From NCBI GenBank assembly GCA_950295325.1, contig OX485803.1, forward strand, positions 18,662,001 through 18,726,000: a stretch of 64,000 nucleotides of DNA. Reading direction: 5' to 3'. Below, piece after piece: positions 36,609 through 47,200 of this stretch (its first letter is position 1; each line of letters begins with the position of its first letter). The DNA is from Polytrichum commune (taxonomy: Eukaryota; Streptophyta; Polytrichopsida; Polytrichales; Polytrichaceae). A program made the translations under genes and the position numbers. Below the pieces are notes generated by a model that was not told the DNA's origin, did no database searches, and saw only the letters and a list, made by a program, of their open reading frames with translations.

Positions 36609-37827
36609 CTGCACTATGCCATCCATCTCCTGAATCAGCTCGTCAAGCTCCGCCTTGCTGTACTCTGCGACTGATGTTCGTGTCTGGCTGTCAGGTAAGG
36701 TCCTCCGAAGCTCTGGCACTTGCACTTTGCTTGCAAACTTGGAGGTGTACAACTCCAGCCTCAGAAAAGACTTGTTCACGGTTGCTATCGATCCGCTGGC
36801 CACTGCGTACTGTGAAGAAGGACATCAAAATAAAGGTCAGGATACATACAATTTTGCTGCTGCACCAAAATTCTCGATCCTTCGATTGCTCACGAATCAA
36901 ATTACTACTTTGTGATAGAGGTATGCAGAAATCTTGCAATAAGGTAAGCGGGCCTAGTTCATTTACTTGTCTTAAAATGGCACCTATATTCGAGTGGTTG
37001 TGTGGTTAGGCGTGAATCTAAGAACGGACGCCAAAAACGCATCATGTGTTTGAAAGAGATTGGATTACGTTCTCAAAAGATGTTAACCAGTCTCAATAGT
37101 CAACATAAATTGGGAGGAAAATTAAGTGGAAAATGGCTGCGGACACAATTTTGAATTTGCTAATCATCTTGCACTAAGTTACTTGAGTGTTTCGTATCTT
37201 ATGAGGGGTGGGTGCAGAGCTAAAAGGGTCCATTAAAGACCCGCTTACTTTGGAGGCATGAAGAAATTTTGCAGTGCTCTTAGGTTAAAGGCAGAAAAGG
37301 CCCTCTCCAGGCCAAAGCAGAAACTCGGTAACACACAATAGCTTTCGAAGCCCAGCGAATTTTATGTTAAACTGTTCACCACGACACAACCTTCGGAACT
37401 CTCTTGGAAAACAGAAACCTAGAAGTTCCCAACAAAAGGAATGTAGGTTTCAAAATCAAGGTTTCAGGTTTAACCTCCACCATATCCCAGACAATACAAT
37501 GCGACCGCTCAGGCTCCTGGAACGAAAATCCCGTATCTCAAAACTCTCCAATCCTCGAAACCCGAACCAAAATGCATGGTTGGCATCAAGAATTACCCTG
37601 ACCGATCGTAGCCCTACTTCACAATCAAACTGCGAGACAAGGAAGAAAACAAACCACATTACAGTAATAAAAATTTCACTTCCGAGACGGACCTTGAGCT
37701 TCCAGTCGAAGTCCTGTAAGGGCAGGGCTGCATCAATGCGAGGAGCAGCTGCGGGGTCAATGCCCTTCTCTTCTTGCGCATCCACCTCCGCCATAGCCAC
37801 AGCCATGGCTAAACGAGCTTCTGGCAT
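36609..37827 (-). CDS. COMM-domain protein (COMMD8-like), 5'-incomplete
   Basis: Two minus-strand exons, 37827-37693 and 36809-36609, join in phase 0 to about 112 residues. The COMM domain spans the join: LPLQDFDWKLK, then SGSIATVNKSFLRLELYTSK and EYSKAELDELIQEMDGIVQ. This is close in layout to animal COMMD8 (an LQDFDWQ-type start and an EELQNLI-type end). COMMD proteins form a hetero-decameric ring in the Commander endosomal recycling complex. The usual N-terminal helical (HN) domain of about 100 residues is absent. The frame stays open upstream of the ATG at 37827 to a possible acceptor (CCCACAG at about 37861), so earlier exons may be lost. The C-terminus may be a short further exon; without splicing it ends PNFLKFLMIYHS at 36567. 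The gene is probably truncated. Confidence 0.65.
36975..37235. repeat. Duplicated segment in the COMMD-like intron
   Basis: This is the second member of the pair described at 36230-36520, with CCTATATTCGAG, GTTCTCAAAAGATG, AATGGCTGCGGACACAATTT and GGGTGGGTGCAGAG in the same order. The two copies bracket the COMM-domain exon. Confidence 0.6.
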
Positions 37828-37940
37828 AAGCCTTGGCTTAAACTCCGACCGGGCCCTGTTCTGTGGGCATTGTTGTCAGTTGACGTGGCAATATTCTATT
37901 GCCTGAGACCTGTAAACATATGGGGTGGGGACTATGTGTA

Positions 37941-38932
37941 GACACTCTGGCCCGGGGAAACGACAGGTGGCCCGGGGAACACAGACACCTCCTCCGCTTC
38001 TGTATCGGAGGTTCCAAATTCCAATCTGAAGCAACGGAAGCTTGGGCGATTGAGAATGTTGAGGTGCTGTCAGAGTTCATTAGATTTCTGAGCTTCCGCT
38101 ACAAAGACTGGCTCATCATCTTTCTTCATCTCAATCTCATCGACCAGTTTTGGAAGTAGACAGCAAGCGACAAATTTATTCGGTTGCCATCATCAACAAC
38201 AACAAATCGGGTATTTCTTCATTTTTCTCTACCACTTTCAGGGTTTGGAAAGATGCTCTGACATTTCTTAGTTTGGTTGCTGTGATCACATTACAGAAAA
38301 ATTAATAACAGTAGTAGGAAAGATTTGATATCCAAGTCACTGGGAATAGTAGACCGCGAATTTCACCGACCCTCGTATGTTGGATTGTTTGATTGGGTAT
38401 GGAAACCTCCTACTTAAACGGCGTTCTTTGCCATTTTTCAGAGTGAGGCTCGTTGCGGAAATCATCAAGAGATCCTTCGCCGGAGCATTTTTTTGCATGT
38501 TTTTCCCTGCGAGGGTGACACGAGGTTGGTAGCACTCTGAGATCAGGTGTGTGAATTCTTCGCTCGTGGCGGTTGTGTGATGTTGTGGGGGTTATGGGTT
38601 TGGTTAGTTTCATAATTTGCGAGTAGGAAAATGAGGATTGGTATTTGGGAGGTCGACTTGAATAAATAGTAGGTTCAGAACTATGCCAGCTTATCGTCTT
38701 CATTTTACTTGAATTGGAAGGGCAATGTGTGGAAATTTTAGAATTTATGAAGACACCATATAAAGAAAAAGATTAGGGTGTCGGTGATTTGCTTTTCTTC
38801 GTTTGTGTGGAGAAACGTGGTATTCAGTTTGCGCATGAGAATGGTGGCTTTCTGAGCTGAATTTGATCATGAAAGTCCTTTTTATGCAGACGTTCAATCT
38901 TTTGTAGTTTATGTCAAAATTTGAGTTCATTG
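37941..38932 (+). repeat. Duplicated 1-kb block, copy 2 (upstream of the TMEM186-like gene)
   Basis: This is the partner of 27549-28580, sharing nearly all of its first 400 bp including GACACTCTGGCCCGGGGAAA and TCCAAATTCCAATCTGAAGC. It has small deletions, for example in the stretch near 38500. It lies between the start of the COMMD-like gene (minus) and the start of the TMEM186-like gene (plus). A TGACGTGG element at 37881-37888 lies just outside it. Confidence 0.85.
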
Positions 38933-38988
38933 ACATCATCATTCAGCTTCACCAAATAGTGGTATTTGCGTGTACAGGACTATTATTT

Positions 38989-41900
38989 ATGGCAATCCGG
39001 AAGTGCCTGCAATCAAGCTTGCAGAACCATCTTTTCAAAGCACCGATTCTGCAATGCTTGCTACAAGCGGATTCCCTCAATAGCAATCAACCAAGTTCCA
39101 GACACCAAATGTCTCAATTTATGCACTTGGGTTTGTTGACAAAGCCAATCAGCTCAAGCCACCAATATAGGTTTGCAAGCTCAGAAGTTGCACACAACCT
39201 TCAAACTCCAGAGAAAGTTGTTTTGTATCGAGCCAAATGGATGCAACCCCTCCGGCTCATGGTCAGGTGCTTATCGCAAACCACAAAACATTTTAAGCAT
39301 AAAATCATTGACAAGATGATCATCGTGCATTGTGTTTTCTCAATAGTTGTGTTAACTACACCTATAATTGGCCTTCTAAGAATTTGAGCACAATCACTAT
39401 TATTAGATTACCCTTATTTTGTGTTAGTCTTGTTGGTAAATGAAAGAGGATCTCAACACATCGTATCATGTAGTTTTGGGACACCGTATGAACTAACCAC
39501 AAATTTCCAAAGTGTTGACTATGAGTCCAAAATTAACCCTAGGCTCTTATGTGCCTCTTATTGCCAGTAAAATCAATTTGTAGAATAATCATAAAGACGT
39601 AGAAATTGTAGAGTGCTTACATTAAAGCCCTGTATAAATTCCATGTGCCTAATAGAGTGTTTTCCTTTGAATAGACTAGCTGGTATATCGACTCCCTTGT
39701 TCACAATTCGGTTACTGTCCTTCAAGGTTCAATGTAGGGAGCACTCTTGTTTTTATATTGTGTTCAATTTCTCAGCTTACTTAAAGTTTTTTATATCAAA
39801 TTGAAACTCATTTCACTGCTATTTCCACTTGCTACATTGGCATGTCGGCATGTTGGCAATGCTACACTTGCTACATTGGCATGTTTGTCCAGACTGAAGA
39901 TTTTCCAGCTTGGAGGTCTGGCAGCATTTGCACTGCCTTTGGCAGAATATGCGAATGAGGTATGAAGGTGCCACAAGTCATGTTTATGTACTTTGGGTCA
40001 TCCATGTACACAGTTTGCAATATTTTCTGGGAAAAGTATTGAGCAATATGACTAGAGTTGAAATGATTGTACTATTTGCTCGACCATTGAAATCTAAAAT
40101 CTCTCTTTGGTGGAAAATGCCGAGACCGTCCACTTCACATTACACTAGAGCCTGTGGGCCTAAGAGACCAAGGGAATTCGAATGGATGTAAAACCTAAAA
40201 GGAGTCCTACATGGCATGCAATAGATAATGTTTCAGGGTCTACCAGATTTTGCGTGAAGTCCACCTCAAAGAGCCAGGGTCAAAGACTGAGCCAAGAGAC
40301 TGACACTCCCAAATCTCACAACCCTTGAATTATTATAAATTATTGTGTAGAAGGGCCTGCATTGATAGGATTGTAATGAAACAGCATTTGGTTGAGAGCC
40401 AGGTCGGGTTTGTCTTTACACCACTTTTGAAGGCCCATGATGAAACAAATTTTAATTTCAATTTTCCATGGCACAGCCTTCAGATGAGTTTCAAGGGCCC
40501 TCACGATTTCATGGTCATGGCCCTTGCACACAAAGTAGAGTGACCCTTAGTCCCGCTTGTGTGTATGAGAATTTGGCATGTGCCATTATGTGACATTGCA
40601 TGTCAATACTCAAGAGATAATCAATGGGTATTGTAGGGTGGATTTACATCAGGTTTGGGTCCAAAACACACCTTAAAGGACCTTACTTTTGGCCTGAAGT
40701 ATGGTTTCTCAAACTAGTATTGTTTCTTCAATGTGGACCAGCAAGATTTGGCAGGAAAAGGACGCCACATTAGCCCCTCTTCCTTTTTTCCTACCTTAAA
40801 CCCAGACCCTAGTGTAAACTCCTTTGGTTTAAAATTGTGCTCTCGGCCAATAGGATTACTGGATGTTGGAGTTTCTTTGGTCTTCGACCCTAGTGTATAC
40901 CCACCCTTATAGTCAAAAACATGGCATTCTCATTGCATTCTGCATGTGTTGGATATTGTGTGCAAGAGCATGAATTAGGGAAGCTTGTCGGTGGGGACAA
41001 TTGCAGCTGTAACTGCAGTGGTGGGAGGTGCTGGAGCTGCTTCAGCTGCACTTTGGTACTATTCTCGCAGGTAAATTTTCAACTCATAATATGTCTGCTG
41101 AACTGAATTTTCATAGTTGAACTATTGAATGTATTGTAAATTGCATTTCACATCTATACAGACATATTAGAGTTTTCCACAACGTTCCTCAAAGAGGGTT
41201 CACTAGGAGCTTGGTGCCTCTTTGTGGGACTTTTCTATCAAGAGCTCGTTAGACCATCTCATATTGGAGCCAAACTTTGGAACATGGGTGAAACTCCTTG
41301 GACGTGCTCTCTCAATTCAAAAACTATGAGAACTTTAAGAATGCTAAAGAAAACTCGGATGACTTTATGTATGAGCTTTCAAACTCACCTTCTAGCCAAC
41401 TCAAATGGAGTTTGACCCCAAGGCTTTATGGAAAATTCAGTTAACTGCACTGCACTGGTCTGTGACTATTGTGGAGTAATCAAAATCTAGTATTGCTGAT
41501 TATATTTAGCATTTGATTGAACAGGTACGTGGGTGAGATGGCACTTGTTGGTCCCAAATCAAGTATCGTACAACTGAGTGTTGTGGACTTCTGGGGTAAT
41601 CGTGAGGTATCAAAACACTTATCCTTATGATGTGCTGCTTGCAAATCGGATTTTAATCCTTGCCTTCTATGTAGACTTGTTGCTCACGCAATAGCACAAT
41701 TATCAATCAAAGTAGGAAGTATGAGCTGTCAAAATCCTCATAGACGTTACGTTGTTTATGTGCAGGACAACAAGTATGATCCCAGGTACAGGTTTCTACC
41801 AAGCTATGATAACCATTAAATTCAATATGAGTCTGAGTCTACTTCTACATCCACCATGATGTTCTCATTTTCATGTAAAATTGCTTGGATTGAGGATGAG

Positions 41901-43354
41901 TGCAAAAATACTTGCTAATCCATTTCAATCACTCCATGACACAGGGATGTTGTCCCACCTTTGAAGGGACTGTCAAGATCTGAGCTCGAGAAAGCAGCAA
42001 ATCAAGTTCTCATCCCACTGGATGGTAAGGCATCATCTCTCCGCAAACAACCCCCATCTGTAATTTAAAGGATTAGTAGAAATCATTCTAATCCCCCACT
42101 AGTATTTAAAATTGGAGCTGTATTTTAATGTTCTCGACAAAGGGTTAGGGTAATAATCACAATCAACACAATGTTTGTACTAATCACAAGACAGTGGCTT
42201 GAACCCAAGGCCTTAACCAACATACAATGAGAACTCCAAGGTTAAGCCGCCTAAGGCCGAAATAGAGTTTGGCTGCGTGATCTTCCTAGCACTAGAGTTT
42301 CGGTGCACGCTCCCACTACCACTATGGTCCACCCAACCATAATGGAAGTATCTTGGTGAACCAAATATTTTCAAATAATCATGTGGGGATTGTCCTTGGG
42401 GGAGATTTAACGTGGGTCAGCTAGTTCAAGGTGTTCACCTTTAGGGTGGCTTCAACCTAAGGCCTTAAGTTGAATCCCATGGGAACTATGAGGTTGAGCT
42501 GCCTAAGGCCATAATAGTACTTGGATGGGTGACCTTCCTAGCACTCGATTTTTGGTGCACCCTACCACCTATGCTCCACCCAATCATAGTGGGGTTATCC
42601 AAGTGAACTAAATATTTTCATATGCACCATGTGGGACCTAGGGGCTTGGCCTTGGGGAAGATGGGTGCCATTGAGCTTGTCCATGCCTATTCAAGGTGTT
42701 CACCTTCGAAAGGAGGCACAAGTCGTTAGGGGCCTTATAATTCTCATAATGCCCGTGTCGGGATCACATATAAACTTAGACCGTAATTCACGCCAATGAC
42801 AACATTGGAACCCACTTTCTTTTCCTTGTTCAGCCTTGAAAGCAAGGAGTAGTCTTCAAGATCCCTCTAATTCTCCTAATGCAGTTACACATAGAATTAG
42901 ACTACGTTGAAGATGAAGCAACACCATAATTCGTGCCGGTGGCAACATCGGACTCATCTCTGTCTCTCTTTACACTAATCGCAAGTTGAGGTATTGGAAA
43001 CCCTGAGAACATGGAGTCCAGCCTCTGGATATCAGTGCATTTACATCTGTTTACCTTATCAGTGTCATTAATTTAATTTCCATGGGGTTGGTTTTGTTCC
43101 AGTTTGTAATACATAGACATGGGCAATGAAGTCCTGAGTTGATACATGTTTTGGGTGTTGCAGTCATTGGGGCGAGGCAGTTCTTTTTCAGCATAAGGCA
43201 TGGCCAAGTCATCAATAAAGAGTTGCTGTTTGCAATCCTTCACGGCACTTTGGACTTCAATGATGTGCAAAATGTACTAGCCAGGCAACAAGCTTCACTC
43301 CTAGACACTCATGCTGCAAGCACGGAGATCTCAGAATTGCCCCAAAAGATTTGA
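38989..43354 (+). CDS. TMEM186-like mitochondrial inner-membrane protein
   Basis: Seven exons, 38989-39266, 39893-39959, 40979-41070, 41525-41606, 41766-41785 (20 nt), 41945-42024 and 43164-43354, join in phase to 269 residues. The start MAIRKCLQSSLQNHLFK is basic and amphipathic, like a mitochondrial presequence. Conserved points match animal TMEM186: VVLYRAKWMQP, RLKIFQ, a hydrophobic pair (GGLAAFALPLAEYA and VGTIAAVTAVVGGAGAASAA), RRYVGEMAL, VVDFWGNRED, DVVPPLKG and FFFSIRHGQVINKE. Human TMEM186 belongs to the MCIA complex for assembly of respiratory complex I; a similar role in plants is inference. An upstream in-frame ATG at 38911 exists, but TGTACAG|G at 38977 looks like an acceptor, favouring 38989. 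Introns 2 and 6 carry a TIR element and 5S-like repeats. Confidence 0.85.
40635..40908. mobile_element. TIR element, family T3, copy 1 (in TMEM186-like intron 2)
   Basis: The left end AGGGTGGATTTACATC and the right end GTGTATACCCACCCTTA are imperfect inverted repeats. Inside the right end, GAGTTTCTTTGGTCTTCGAC matches the complement of the larger copy at 44695-45226. It has no ORF and is a MITE-like, non-autonomous element. Confidence 0.65.
42194..42445 (+). repeat. 5S rRNA-derived repeat, copy B (in TMEM186-like intron 6)
   Basis: The unit begins GTGGCTTGAACCCAAGG. It holds the 5S-like core GAGAACTCCAAGGTTAAGCC and GGCTGCGTGATC (42221-42286), with a damaged C-box. The body words match copies A and C. 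It stops at CACCTTTAGG, directly followed by copy C, giving a head-to-tail dimer with a 252-bp period. Confidence 0.7.
42446..42960 (+). repeat. 5S rRNA-derived repeat, copy C (in TMEM186-like intron 6)
   Basis: This is the best-preserved 5S similarity (42472-42560): GAATCCCATGGGAACTATG, GAGGTTGAGCTGCCTAAGGC, then TAGTACTTGGATGGGTGACC, then TTTTTGGTGCACC. The C-box GGATGGGTGACC is intact. The shared body continues to about 42790 (CAAGGTGTTCACCTTCGAAA, GGAGGCA). The tail region (CCCTCTAATTCTCCTAATG, ATAATTCGTGCCGGTGGCAA) is partly duplicated up to 42960. It may be a SINE3-like SINE or a Cassandra-type 5S-bearing LTR. Confidence 0.75.
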
Positions 43355-43514
43355 CAGATATGTTGTTCCCTAGCACATTCTTCAACAGAAATCTATTCAA
43401 CTCATTTCTGCAGTATTTTCAAACCTTCATAAATTTACAGCCCACGAATGTTTACCTTACCCTGAGACCAACTTGTACTAAAATTTTGCCTTATGTAGTC
43501 ACTCTTGTTGATCG

Positions 43515-43810
43515 GACATCTATATTTGAGTGGTATATGGCAAGTCTTTTGAAAAGACACATGTCACAATGAGATTGGACTAAGTGCTCAAAATAAAGGC
43601 ACTATTCTTGATGAAGACCTATTTGATCATTGAAAGAGAAAGAGTACCTACACTTCTCAACTCCTACAACTTCAATTCTCGAACTTGAAATGACAATCTT
43701 CATGATTTGCAAATGCCAAGCAGATGAAACAATCCCCATTCTGAGGCAACAGGTAAAATTGTGTAATGATTTGGAAGTGCCCACAATAGGACCACATACC
43801 TTATTTTTCA
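43515..43810 (+). repeat. Dispersed repeat family R2, copy after the TMEM186-like gene
   Basis: This is the partner of 31020-31330, with weaker ties to 36230 and 36975 (CTATATTTGAGTGG, GATTGGACTAAGTGCTCAAA). It lies in the 3' flank of the TMEM186-like gene. Confidence 0.5.
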
Positions 43811-44690
43811 TTTACTATCTTAGTGCCAATACTTGATTGTAGTCTAAGTTAACAAGTCCTTCAGTGATGGCATTCACACATTTGTACCACATCAAAGGTT
43901 GAAACTCGTGTAGAACTATGCCTATTCTAAAACACTCAATAGCATGAAGTATAAGGCATGTGATTGTAATGAACACTTCCAAGTTTCTTCTCTTGTGCAA
44001 GGTTTGTCAATACATCTCGAAGTTCATGTGAGTTCTATATTCTCAACATCATGCAATTTCAACGTTGAAGATGAAAACCATGATGCTCAATGAATTTTTA
44101 TTTTTTTATTTTATTTTTATTATTCAATGGGAAAGAAAATTTTGAATAGTGTTGCATTCACTTTTTGTCTATGTGAGTTAATATTTTGCATTTTGAATGT
44201 CTAATAAACAAGTGGTGATAGAATACACCACTAACAAGTGATAGTAGCCTTCAGGTGAAGAGAATCTTCATGTAAGCTTACCCTTAAAAAGGGTGGGCGT
44301 CATCACCTATCACCATCTACAAGTGGTGAGGTACACAAACATAGGTGTAATTTTCTATATGTTTTTTAAATCAAATGGGATAGGCCATTGATAAGCGGTT
44401 AAAATGTACCTTAGAGGACAAGCCAAGGATCCCAAGGCAAGCCTACTCATGTCAAGCATCAGAGACTTGCCCCATGGGAACGACAAAAATGATCACAAAT
44501 GATGAGAACCGTGCACTTGAAGCAAATAAGTAACATGCAAGCACATCCAAGGACACCGGACTATTGCACCAACAATCACACGTTAGGTGAATGAGGGGGA
44601 CGGGAGCCACCATGCCTACAAAGTACCTAGGGTATGAGGCCAACAAAAACATCATAGTCTCATCAATAAAACTCTTCCCATTAACTATTG
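43811..44690. other. Gene-free interval
   Basis: Only short ORFs are present and no product is recognised. It has the same A/T-rich composition as the rest of the intergenic DNA. Confidence 0.5.
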
Positions 44691-44692
44691 TC

Positions 44693-45228
44693 TAAGGGTG
44701 GGTTTACAATATTTGGTCCAAGACCAAAGAAACTCAACATTGAGCCATCCTATTGATGTAGAGAAAGAATTAAGACCTAAGGTTTACACTAAGGTTTCTC
44801 TACCTAACACAACTCTAAACTTGTGGCCACCCAAATAAATGGGTGGGCTTATTTTTAGAACACAATCTTAAGACCTTCGAGGATCTCTCATTTGATGACA
44901 TTGTCACACAAATGAGACATCCTTGCACGTGTTGGAACTGCATTCTAAAATGAAGCCCACCCTTTCATTTCAGTGGTCATAGGTTTCAAGTTGGTGTTAG
45001 ATTGAGCTACCTTAGGGTCCACGTCCAAGGAATGGAAAAATGAAGTGATGGTAATGTGGCATCATTTTCCTATCAAATCTTGGAGGTCCCAATTCAAGAG
45101 ATTACTACCACTTTGAGAAACCAATCTTTAAGATTGAGTCCATTCTTAAGCCCATAAATCAAGTCCATTATGGGGTCTTTTCGACCTCAAGTTTCTTGGA
45201 CCCGGACACTAATGTAAACCCACCCTTA
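44693..45228. mobile_element. TIR element, family T3, copy 2 (about 530 bp)
   Basis: The left end AGGGTGGGTTTACA (44695) and the right end TGTAAACCCACCCT (ending 45226) are perfect inverted repeats. TA dinucleotides at 44693-44694 and 45227-45228 are a likely target-site duplication. Inner parts (GGTCCAAGACCAAAGAAACT on the left; AGTTTCTTGGACCCGG on the right) extend the inverted repeat imperfectly. There is no ORF. The TA duplication suggests Tc1/mariner-type mobilisation. Confidence 0.75.
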
Positions 45229-45235
45229 GAATCCT

Positions 45236-47200
45236 TTCATTAAGGTCTTCATCACCTTACAATTGTGCATTGTTTGTTGGCTAAACCGAATCCCAACCAA
45301 TACACACACTAGAGCAATCCGAAACCTCCACACATGCATAACAAACAAATAAAAAAACTCGAACTTGCAATTGCCAAACCCAAATTTACATACGTTGAAA
45401 AAAGTGTCTTGAACCAAGATATCCACCACAACCCCTCAAACCAGTTTTGGAAAGCAGAAGGTATCTCGACGCACAAGTTACACAAACAATAAAATTTTGA
45501 TATACCCAATAAGTTTACAAGGGTAACCCCAAATTAAAGCATAGTTTGGCCAATCCCTAGGCAATCACCCACCCAAACCCAAATTGCAAATTATGAAATG
45601 AAACTAACACACGGCCACACCTACTATCCCCATGCACCAACCAATATGTTATAGGACTTAGGAATAGCAAGACGCAATAAGGTAGTCCACCAAATTGTCC
45701 ACATACTAGAATCAAACAAAAACACAAGATTCTACACAATTGCAAACGCAAGACAATACAACATTAGACCACAAGGCATCACAATCCCCCATTGGCCACT
45801 AAGTTGCATATGCAACCTAACACCATGCACATACCATGCCCAACTTAGACAAGTTGTCCTTTGCATAATCAAAGCACATTAAGACAGCCAACCATCAATA
45901 ACCCGAATCCCACTACACACACTACAATTCATCAAATTCACCTACTACCACAATAGAATCTCCCTGGAGGCCAAAAGGGAAAAAAAATGCGCACCAAATA
46001 TGACCCCCTTATAGCTACTTTCCAAATAATAGGTTGGCAAGTAAACCCACTCATCACCCTCATGGCAAGAGTTAGTAAGCCACAAACACTCCATAACTAT
46101 ACTAGAGCATATTCGTATCCCAAAACCATAAATCAAGTAACCATTGCAACAAATAGTTTAAATTAACATTAAATATCTCACATACCTAATCCTCAACAAA
46201 TGAAAACTAGACAACAAACAAATATTGGTGGATGCGCACGAAGGCTAATACCCCTATTACACATGATACTAATATAGTGACAACCTCCCAAAAGGCTGGA
46301 AGTACCCTTATGTTGACACTTGGTAAAACATGATCAGGATAAATGAGAGTGGTTATCCATTCACGTCAAGAGAAAAACCTCGATGTTCTCTTATTTTTTT
46401 CTAATTTATTTGTTTTCTTGCATCCTCTGTTTCCACACGTTTTGCGTTCATTCAAGAGCACCTACCCAAAGTTTGGCTTCAAGCAGCTAGAGCAACTACA
46501 GGTTCTATTTGTTCCTAAACAATCCATATGGTTCACATATTTCGTTCCTAGCAATCCAAATGGTCCACATAGTAGTGCCCGGATCAAGTGCCAAATAACA
46601 GAGTTTTCGTGCAACCTTAAGGCTTATAGGTAAGAATGACACTCAAAATTCAGGTGTTACAAAACTAGGCATACATATATATAATAAAGCTTTTTGACAC
46701 AGTCCCATGTGACAAGCTTTGAGCACACCTCCAACAATTAGAGCCATTTACCACCCCCTTTATAACATGTCATAAGAGCCATTTACACTACAGTCTAAGA
46801 AAAATTTGAATAAACAGTGAAGTAATGTCCAACATTGGTGTTAAACAAGGATGTCCCCTCTCTCCCATGCTGTTTGGTTTGTACATTGATGAACTTGAAA
46901 CACGTTTGGACAAGATCGACAAGGATTTTCCATGTTTATTTAACATAGTGGTTGCCATCCTTCTTTATGTTGACGGTGTCATTCTACTCCACAAATCTGA
47001 AACAAACCTGTAACAACTTTTGAACAAGCTATAAGAGTTTTGCACTTCTTCTAGCCTTGAAGTCAATTTATCTAATACTAAAGTCATGATATTTAAACAC
47101 AACAAATGGAAATTAAACCAAGAGGCATTTTCTCTAGACAAGAATCCAATTAAGATAACCCATGAATAAAAATACCTTGGGCTTGATTACCAACATAAGA
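45236..47200 (+). mobile_element. Decayed LINE with reverse-transcriptase relic
   Basis: Reverse-transcriptase motifs are legible from 46683: KAF followed by a frame slip and DTVPCDKL, then VKQGCPLSPMLFGLYIDELE (46840-46900). The catalytic YADD position reads YVDG (LLYVDGVILL near 46965), so the active site is lost. Further on, SSLEVNLSNTKVMIF and KYLGL complete the RT end near 47180. Upstream, 45290-46630 is CA-rich with broken frames (THTRAIRNLHTC, SARIKCQITEFSCNLKAYR) like the LINE at 5-8 kb. It is inactive. Confidence 0.7.

Noticed and set aside
38911-38988. Start of the TMEM186-like protein at the upstream ATG (38911)
   Set aside because: A TGTACAG acceptor at 38971-38977 lies between the two ATGs and the region overlaps the end of the duplicated block. 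The ATG at 38989 gives a good mitochondrial presequence.
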